A DNA stretch of 64,000 bases from Anaerovorax odorimutans (GTDB taxonomy: Bacteria > Bacillota > Clostridia > Peptostreptococcales > JAAYPU01). Made by a program: the position numbers and the translations under genes. The stretch spans positions 1 through 64,000 of the forward strand of contig JAENZQ010000011.1 in NCBI GenBank assembly GCA_016841185.1. The letters run 5' to 3'. This document shows positions 57,346-64,000 of this stretch, piece by piece (positions within the stretch are counted from its first letter, which is position 1; each line of letters begins with the position of its first letter). Under the pieces are notes generated by a model. The model did no database searches. It worked only from the letters and a program-made list of their open reading frames with translations, and was not told where the DNA came from.

Positions 57346-60300
57346 TTACTTATTATATATCCTATATAAAAATACCGCTGCTTCTGCTCTCGTGTTGTTG
57401 CCCAAAGGATTGATGCCTTCTCCGTCACCGTTTATAAGCTCTTGTTTACCCAGTGTCGCGATACTACCTGCCGCATCGGATGCAACCAGGGATTTGTCCG
57501 CAAACTTATTAAGATCCGAAGCCGTACCCTGCCCTTCAAGTCTATTCAACATCCTTAATACTCGTTCGGTGAGCGCCATCATATCTTGCCTTGTAATACT
57601 TGCATCAGGATTGAATTTGTTGTTTCCTGTACCATTGGTAATGCCAAGCTTTTTAGCTACAGCGATTTCTTTATAATAGTAGGCATCACTGCTTATGTCA
57701 TCAAAGTTTCCTTTAATTTTTGCATTAGCATTCAGCGTTCTTATTAAGAAGTAGAGATAGTCCCCTCTGGTCATATTTTCCTGTGGTGCATATTCAGTAT
57801 CTGATATTCCTCTTAAAATACCTTTTGATGCAAGCACATCTATCGATTTTTTCGCCCATGACACAGTTCCTAAATCATCAAAGGTTTTTTTCACATAGAC
57901 CACTGCATAGTCGCTAAAGTGTGTGGTCGTAAATGTCACCATTTTCGTCTCTGGATTATACCTTCCGGAAGGTACCTCTATAACATTTCCACTACCATCT
58001 ACATACCATACGGTGATATGTTCATTATTATCCATTTCTTCTTCAGTTGGTGTATATGGAATACTTACAGTTACAGGGGCATCTTCATTATTCCATACAT
58101 AAGGTTCTCCATCTAATTCCAAGCTTAGCTTAATGACTGGTCTATCGCCTATTCTATCCCTTGTTTCTTCATCGACTTTAGACAAATCCGCTTGTGCAAT
58201 GGTCAAAGATACTTTCTCTGAGCTTATTGTGACTTCTTCTATCATATTTCCCGTTAGATTAATCTCCGCTATATTTGTCTTTATATTAAACCGTACATCT
58301 GCATCATCAGACGATAAATACGCTGTAGGTAAAGTAAATTCATATGCATCCGCATCTTTAAGTGAAGGTATTTCAATCTCTATATTCTTTTTCCCTTCAT
58401 CATCAACGAATGCTTTCTCTAAGGTTGAGTCTAACGTTTCAAAATCAATTTCTGTGGAAGCAACACCCGCTTCATCTTCAGGTACCGGCGCTATGATTAC
58501 ATTTTGTGCGTCTGTCGATGATTGTACTGAAGTTTCAGAGCTACTTCTTCTCCTACTACTACTATTACTACCATCGCTACTACTTTCTATAATATCGGCC
58601 ATCGTTGTCGGTGCGCCGACCAACGTTAGAATATAGTTATCTTTATCCGTACCGTTCAAAGCAGAATCTGCTGTCAAGCTTACTGCCTTGTCTGCACCAA
58701 TGTTTTCATCAGCAAAGGCTGCCACAGCGTTCAATGTAACATCATCGACTCCGACAATACCATCCAAAGTCAAATTATCTATATCTATAGCCGCATTGGT
58801 CGTCCCATCAAAAACTTTGTCACTTATTGTGAAACTTCCACCTATTGTCAATTCCTTCGGGGTTATATTCGCCGTGAGTGTTGGTTGTGTCAGCGTATAA
58901 TTACCGGCATCTGTTCCAGAAAGGGTCATCACTGTACTGACATTGATATTTGTCCCTGCATCCGACTGAGCAAAAGTTCCCATTGTTTGATTCGCAAGTG
59001 TAAGATCATCTCCTGTTATAACGCCATTTAAGACGGCTCCTGTTATCGTTGCTTCAGCAGAACCATCATAAATCTTGTTTTCAGCACTAGCACTTACTGT
59101 CACCTCTTTAGCTGTTATATTTGCAGTAGCCGTTGGAGCGCCTGTCAGTGACAGTGTATAGTTATCTTTTTTTTCACCTGTCAGCGAGGAAGTACCAGTA
59201 AAGCCTACATCCTTTCCTGTTCCTGCGTTTTCATCGGAAAAGGCTACCACAGCGTTCAATGTAACATCATCAACTCCGACAACACCATCCAAAGTCAAAT
59301 TGTTTATAGCTATAGCAGCGTCTGTTGTGTCATCATAAACCTTGTCACTTACTGTAAAGCTTCCACCTATGGTTAATTCCTTCGGGGTTATATCCGCAGT
59401 GAGTGTTGGTTGTGTCAGCGTATAATTATCGGCATCTGTTCCAGAAAGGGTCATCACTATACTGACATTGATATTTGTCCCTGCATCCGACTGAGCAAAA
59501 GTTCCCGTTGTTTGATTCGCAAGTGTAACATCATCTCCTGTTATAACGCCATTTAAGACGGCTCCTGTTATCGTTGCTTCAGCAGAACCATCATAAGTCT
59601 TGTTTTCTGAAATTGCACTTACTGTCAATTCTTTAGTCGCTATATCCGCAGCAAGGGTTGGTTGTGCCAATGTATAATTACCTGCATCCGTTCCTGTAAG
59701 AGTCATTGAAGTGCTGACTTGAATATTCGTATCTACGTCAGCTTGGGCAAATACTCCAGCAGTATGATTCTCAAGACTGACAGCGTCTCCATCTACAACA
59801 TCATTTAATGTTGCGCCTGTAATCACAGCTTCAGTGGTACCATCATAAATCTTGTCTGCTGCTGTTGCAGAACCCACCGTCAATTCTTTAGGTGCTATAT
59901 CTGCAGTAGCAGTCGGTGCACCAAAACTCGACAGTATATAATTATTGCTCTGTGCCCCTGTCAGCGAAGGATATTCAAAGCTGACTGACTTTCCAGTTCC
60001 AATATTTTCATCAGCAAAAGCCACCCTTGGGTTCAATGTAACTTCATCTCCTGTAATAAGACCCTCTAAAGTCAAATTATTAGTATCTATAGTGGCGTCG
60101 GTTGTACCATCATAAATCTTGTCATTTACTGTAAATGTTCCGCCTATTGTCATTGTCTTCTGATTAATATAGGCATTAGCAGTTGGCGCACCTGCCAAAG
60201 AAAGAATGTAGTTATCCTTATCGGCACCGCTCAAAAAAGTATCTTCTGTTAAAATTACAGTCTTATATCCTGTGTTTCTGTCAGAGAAAGCTACCGCTGG

Positions 60301-61659
60301 GTTCAGTGTAACGTCATCGCCTTCCTCTACTCCTACCAAAGTAAGCTCGTTGTAACCGATAGCGGTATTCGTTGTACCGTCATACTCCTTGTCACCCACA
60401 AAAAAGTATCCGTCTATTGTCAATTCTTTTTTATTAACAATGACAATGGCCTGTCCTGTTCTAGTTCCAACTGTCGATGTTGAGACAGCAGATATAGTAG
60501 CCTCCCCAACTCCAACTGGCGTTACTTGGCCATTTTCATTGACTGCCGCTACATTGGAATCACTGGTAGACCACAGAACCGTTTGAACAGCATCATTGGG
60601 TGCAATTGTAGCTGATAAAGTTTCTGAGATAGAATCTCCATATGTAAAATCTAAAGCAGCAGGACTCATAGTAACACTTTCTGGGGCTGGTGGCGTAGGT
60701 GTATAACTACTCCCTTGTAAATAAGGGTAAGACGCACCTTCTTTGATAGACCATACACTTGTAAAATCCCAGCTAACATCCTCAAAAGTACTTTGCTGTA
60801 CCATCTCTGTTGTGGTCTTTGGCGTTCCGCTATGAAATGTTTGACCGCTGTTATTTGTCGCTATTCCGTTTGTGCTGACATTATAAAAAGTTGAAGCGTT
60901 TATATAAGTGTTTCCCGTCAATCCGCCTAGGTCACTCCCTTCATCAACTGTCACAATCCCTACTGAATAACAATAAATAATACTTCCTCCGTTGTTATAT
61001 CCCACTAAACCACCAACTGTACCGGTTCCATCCACATTACAGATTGCATAGGAATTGGAAATCTGACCCATACTTGCTCCCACTAATCCGCCTACATTAT
61101 TCGATGTGCCGGTAACATTACCCGTAGCAAAAGAATTCGAAATACTCCCATAACTACCACCAGCAAAGGCCCCTACAAGGAAATCTCCTGTAATATTTAC
61201 ATCCTTTAGTCCTAAGTTAGAAATTATTGCGGTATCATCTAGTAAAGAAAACAAACCTACATATCCCGTTGAAGGCCTATCGATAAAAAGTCCCGTGATA
61301 ATATGATTATTACCATCAAAAGTACCGGTAAAAGGTGTCCCCGATGTTCCTATAGGAATCCATCCATTCTCATTATATCCTCCTCCGCCTTCTGACAAAT
61401 ATGTAGTCAAATCAATGTCGTTAATCAAAATGAAATGACTACCCAAGTAGTTTCTGACATCATCAAGTTGTTCCGGTGTTGAAATCTGATAAGGTGTTTC
61501 CGATGAGCCATCTCCACCTGAAAAAGCCCATACTCTACCCGAAAACAACAAAAACATCAGGAGGATCACTGACGACATTAAAATAAGCTTTTTCAGTTTT
61601 TGAACAAAGCATCTTTCTGTAAACCCCACAATTTCTTCAGAACCGTACCATTTTTCCAT
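57346..61659 (-). CDS. Giant surface protein (1437 aa): GLUG-like and Ig-like domains, seven YDG-type repeats, Ser-rich linker, SLH domains
   Basis: KxYDGTTxAxI...LSGTDAGNYTLTQPTLTADITPKELTI repeats; VTMSPAALDFTYGDSISETLSATIAPNDAVQTVLWSTSDSNVAAVNENGQVT; SLH C-terminus. Confidence 0.93.
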   Translation of the reverse strand: MEKWYGSEEIVGFTERCFVQKLKKLILMSSVILLMFLLFSGRVWAFSGGDGSSETPYQISTPEQLDDVRNYLGSHFILINDIDLTTYLSEGGGGYNENGWIPIGTSGTPFTGTFDGNNHIITGLFIDRPSTGYVGLFSLLDDTAIISNLGLKDVNITGDFLVGAFAGGSYGSISNSFATGNVTGTSNNVGGLVGASMGQISNSYAICNVDGTGTVGGLVGYNNGGSIIYCYSVGIVTVDEGSDLGGLTGNTYINASTFYNVSTNGIATNNSGQTFHSGTPKTTTEMVQQSTFEDVSWDFTSVWSIKEGASYPYLQGSSYTPTPPAPESVTMSPAALDFTYGDSISETLSATIAPNDAVQTVLWSTSDSNVAAVNENGQVTPVGVGEATISAVSTSTVGTRTGQAIVIVNKKELTIDGYFFVGDKEYDGTTNTAIGYNELTLVGVEEGDDVTLNPAVAFSDRNTGYKTVILTEDTFLSGADKDNYILSLAGAPTANAYINQKTMTIGGTFTVNDKIYDGTTDATIDTNNLTLEGLITGDEVTLNPRVAFADENIGTGKSVSFEYPSLTGAQSNNYILSSFGAPTATADIAPKELTVGSATAADKIYDGTTEAVITGATLNDVVDGDAVSLENHTAGVFAQADVDTNIQVSTSMTLTGTDAGNYTLAQPTLAADIATKELTVSAISENKTYDGSAEATITGAVLNGVITGDDVTLANQTTGTFAQSDAGTNINVSIVMTLSGTDADNYTLTQPTLTADITPKELTIGGSFTVSDKVYDDTTDAAIAINNLTLDGVVGVDDVTLNAVVAFSDENAGTGKDVGFTGTSSLTGEKKDNYTLSLTGAPTATANITAKEVTVSASAENKIYDGSAEATITGAVLNGVITGDDLTLANQTMGTFAQSDAGTNINVSTVMTLSGTDAGNYTLTQPTLTANITPKELTIGGSFTISDKVFDGTTNAAIDIDNLTLDGIVGVDDVTLNAVAAFADENIGADKAVSLTADSALNGTDKDNYILTLVGAPTTMADIIESSSDGSNSSSRRRSSSETSVQSSTDAQNVIIAPVPEDEAGVASTEIDFETLDSTLEKAFVDDEGKKNIEIEIPSLKDADAYEFTLPTAYLSSDDADVRFNIKTNIAEINLTGNMIEEVTISSEKVSLTIAQADLSKVDEETRDRIGDRPVIKLSLELDGEPYVWNNEDAPVTVSIPYTPTEEEMDNNEHITVWYVDGSGNVIEVPSGRYNPETKMVTFTTTHFSDYAVVYVKKTFDDLGTVSWAKKSIDVLASKGILRGISDTEYAPQENMTRGDYLYFLIRTLNANAKIKGNFDDISSDAYYYKEIAVAKKLGITNGTGNNKFNPDASITRQDMMALTERVLRMLNRLEGQGTASDLNKFADKSLVASDAAGSIATLGKQELINGDGEGINPLGNNTRAEAAVFLYRIYNK
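58851..59900. repeat. ~525-bp tandem duplication inside the YDG gene (two YDG repeats per unit); outer end approximate
   Basis: attccttcgg... at 58851 recurs at 59376 with long near-identical stretches; protein repeats alternate B-A-B-A. Confidence 0.7.
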
Positions 61660-61809
61660 TAATTTTTTCTCCTTCCAAAAGTGATTAATCCAAAATTTAT
61701 TCTTATGTTCTATGATAAAGTGTTATCGTGTCGGTCAGATGAACATTGGCGTCGCCCTTCCATGTCCTAAAATGCCTGACTTAGGCATTTGTGTCTTCCC
61801 GTCGCTCCT

Positions 61810-61914
61810 TCATACGCCTATCAAGAACAGAATCAGGATGGTTATTAAAATTATTGTGATAACCAAAATCAAAATCTTCATACTCTCATCATCCAAAATA
61901 ACACCCCACTCCAT
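61810..61914 (-). CDS. 34-aa hydrophobic ORF: MEWGVILDDESMKILILVITIILITILILFLIGV
   Basis: Single TM-like segment; in the leader of the YDG-SLH gene; RBS weak. Confidence 0.3.
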   Translation of the reverse strand: MEWGVILDDESMKILILVITIILITILILFLIGV

Positions 61915-61972
61915 AAACATGTACAAAATACCTTTCAATATATATCATCTTAATTAAAAAAACAAAAAAAAC

Positions 61973-61991
61973 ATCCCACTTTTTGTGGGAT
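61973..61991 (-). terminator. Terminator of the membrane LuxR gene
   Basis: atcccac-ttttt-gtgggat between 62031..63470 and the YDG gene leader. Confidence 0.55.
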
Positions 61992-62030
61992 TTTGTAGAG
62001 TATTGATTGTCTTTAACATTTATTATCTAA

Positions 62031-63470
62031 TTATATGCTATTCTTTTCTTTTCTCGTGGCAAGGTGCATCAGCTCTTTTTTTCTTGTAACCCCATATTTC
62101 CCAAAGATGTTTTTCAAGTGGGTCTTCACCGTATGCTCGCTGATAAATAATTCCTGTGCAATATCTTTGTTAGTCATTCCTTGAAGGGTTAGTTTAACCA
62201 CCTCTTCTTCCCTTTGGGTCAACTTTTGATTTGGCAATAGATATTGCATTAATACTTGGAAGGGACTCATTTTAAAATGACCTTCAACTTCGCATTCATT
62301 TTTCATAACCAGTGCTGTTTTTTGTTCAATAGACTTGATCAACCAGGGTATTACAATGATTGCCAGCAAAATACTGCTTGCGGATAGAAGTGCTATGATA
62401 AAATTGGTATTTTCATTGGCATTTAAAAGCTGTATCCCGATAAAATCACCAAATAGAATGCTGGATGTGTTTGCTGCTAAAATAATCCCGAATATTTTAT
62501 AGGGCTCACCATAAATCAAAGCCAGGCTACTCAAGGTCGTCCATAGAAATAAGTCTATGAAGGCAAACGATGATTCCATCAGCCCGATAGTCATGATATA
62601 TCCTGAATGAAATTCGCCCAATAGCGCAAAGGCTATAAAGGCCAACCCCAAAAATGACACACCTAGATAAATAATCAAAGTTCTGTTCACTTGCCGATTT
62701 GCCTTATAGATTACAATCAATGCGGTAATATATATGATAAATGGGTAATAGGTCCCAAACATTTCACTAACACTCAAAGCCGGTAGCATGATGCGATACA
62801 TAAATCCGCCATTAAGGTAGATTGCGAAGATAAATAAAGAGAATATTAATACCAGTGGCTTGGATAAAGGCACCTGCACATAGGGCTTTATCAGCTTACC
62901 TCGAAACGCCTTAGAGGCTTTAAGCATCATCATTGCATTCAGAATAAGAGGAATATTGATCAATACCAATATAATTTTCGTCGGAAATAATGATGCTAAA
63001 AAAGTGAAAATCAATAATAACAAATTAGTGCCGATGATAACCAGTGACATAATTTTAATCCGATCAGCTACCTGACCCGATAAAGCATATATCACACTCC
63101 ACCCTAAAACATAAAAAGCTGATGATACGCCCATGACTGCCATACCCACCATCCATATCCACTGGGAAGATATCAATAGTATACAGTTGAAAGCTATGGT
63201 TATTAAAAGGCTTATTATCATTATTGAGTGCCAGCGACTTTTGTCCTTTAAGCTCACGCCTGCCATCAGATAAGTTATTGTATGACAAATAATAAAAGTG
63301 GTTATTAATGAAATGCCATCCAAATTTTCAATAGAAATAACCTTGGAAAATACAGGTCCATAAAAAGGCAAAGATAAAAGCCAGCCGAAATATAGAATCA
63401 TCGACCATATAATAAAATTTTTGATAGTACGATCTGCCATATATATCACTCTCAACCATAATAAATTCAC
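62031..63470 (-). CDS. Membrane-anchored LuxR-family regulator (multi-TM N-terminus + LuxR HTH)
   Basis: Many TM segments; C-terminal LTQREEEVVKLTLQGMTNKDIAQELFISEHTVKTHLKNIFGKYGVT. Confidence 0.9.
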   Translation of the reverse strand: MNLLWLRVIYMADRTIKNFIIWSMILYFGWLLSLPFYGPVFSKVISIENLDGISLITTFIICHTITYLMAGVSLKDKSRWHSIMIISLLITIAFNCILLISSQWIWMVGMAVMGVSSAFYVLGWSVIYALSGQVADRIKIMSLVIIGTNLLLLIFTFLASLFPTKIILVLINIPLILNAMMMLKASKAFRGKLIKPYVQVPLSKPLVLIFSLFIFAIYLNGGFMYRIMLPALSVSEMFGTYYPFIIYITALIVIYKANRQVNRTLIIYLGVSFLGLAFIAFALLGEFHSGYIMTIGLMESSFAFIDLFLWTTLSSLALIYGEPYKIFGIILAANTSSILFGDFIGIQLLNANENTNFIIALLSASSILLAIIVIPWLIKSIEQKTALVMKNECEVEGHFKMSPFQVLMQYLLPNQKLTQREEEVVKLTLQGMTNKDIAQELFISEHTVKTHLKNIFGKYGVTRKKELMHLATRKEKNSI

Positions 63471-63701
63471 TGAATACAGACATTTTACTTATGATGAATT
63501 ATATCATAGTTTGTCGTTTTCTGGCATTTTATTTCTTCCTCATCTTATCTTTATGTATTTTGGCTAATGACCAATCCAATTTGGAAAATAAAGTCTTTTG
63601 GTTTTATATCGCATTTGCTTTACGCACGATCTTACCCCCTTCGTACATCGCTCTAAAGCTGCCACACTCCAATGTTAAAATGATTAAGATACTACGGCTT
63701 A

Positions 63702-64000
63702 TTAAATAGCTTTTGCTAATTCTTTTATTACTTTTAACATAAACCTAAGGCCTTTACTCTTGTAAGAAACATCATTAAAATTTCCAATCAAATAAGCATC
63801 CAATTCTGGATGGTAAAACATAAATGCCCCTGTTACACCAACACATCCCCAGCAATTATATTTTTGAGGCATGAGAACCGGAATAGTTCTAAATTGCCAA
63901 ATACCATAACCATAATCTATTCCAAAATATAAATTATTTGCATCATTTTTCATTTTTTCTAAAGTATCTTTTGAGACGATTTGACCTGCCACCAAAGCCT
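63702..64000 (-). CDS. C-terminus of a serine hydrolase/beta-lactamase-family protein, truncated by the window end
   Basis: YGYGIWQFRTIPVLMPQKYNCWGCVGVTGAFMFYHPELDAYLIGNFND resembles the C-terminus of class C-like serine hydrolases. Confidence 0.6.
   Translation of the reverse strand, partial: ALVAGQIVSKDTLEKMKNDANNLYFGIDYGYGIWQFRTIPVLMPQKYNCWGCVGVTGAFMFYHPELDAYLIGNFNDVSYKSKGLRFMLKVIKELAKAI

Noticed and set aside
58851-60400. Regular repeats that could be mistaken for a CRISPR array
   Set aside because: The repeats are in-frame protein domain repeats of ~85-90 codons, not short direct repeats with unique spacers; no cas genes seen
61735-61800. Possible riboswitch in the YDG-SLH leader
   Set aside because: I could not match conserved cores of the c-di-GMP, TPP or fluoride classes; only a small hairpin is supported
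61735-61914. Possible in-frame TGA readthrough/selenocysteine linking the two mini-ORFs
   Set aside because: No selenocysteine insertion element recognised and no supporting homology; two separate short frames is the simpler reading
61712-61957. 81-aa + strand ORF
   Set aside because: No RBS; lies in the leader of the YDG-SLH gene on the opposite strand
63491-63709. 72-aa + strand ORF with hydrophobic start
   Set aside because: No convincing RBS and no recognisable family; possible chance ORF in AT-rich intergenic DNA
1-64000. tRNA and rRNA genes
   Set aside because: None recognised while reading the sequence; a tRNAscan/Infernal run would be needed to exclude them fully

Overview
The window is 64 kb of AT-rich sequence that looks like the chromosome of an anaerobic Firmicute. 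This is inferred from Feo, rubrerythrin, SLH surface proteins, AGGAGG ribosome-binding sites and clostridial gene content. Most genes are on the minus strand. I see these modules: a LysM protein and a cupin; a ribose-type sugar ABC transporter with its own two-component system; a PadR regulator with two half-size permeases; a MATE exporter; an iron cluster (two ABC half-transporters, feoC/feoB/feoA and a DtxR-family regulator); a glycerol/dihydroxyacetone PTS cluster (glpF, dhaK, dhaL, dhaM, ptsI, ptsH and a sigma-54 activator with an N-terminal HPr domain); an FAD reductase, serpin, rubrerythrin and Fur block; a STAY-GREEN homologue; an M20 amidohydrolase/membrane protein operon with a TetR regulator; and a ~20 kb surface locus encoding three giant SLH proteins (RCC1 propellers, cadherin-like/FN3, YDG repeats) with two LuxR-type regulators. 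The best signals not explained by the ORF track are: (1) three matching GTTAG-N6-CTAAC operators in front of the ABC, feo and DtxR-family genes; (2) an excellent sigma-54 -24/-12 promoter and an overlapping leader ORF upstream of glpF, matching the HPr-fused sigma-54 activator; (3) a deletion remnant of a REP-associated (Y1/IS200-like) transposase keeping its RBS, 16 codons and a 23-bp perfect inverted repeat; (4) several unlisted small ORFs with good RBSs; and (5) pseudogene relics of an aminotransferase and an MBL-fold hydrolase. All family assignments come from reading motifs by eye; no database search was run.
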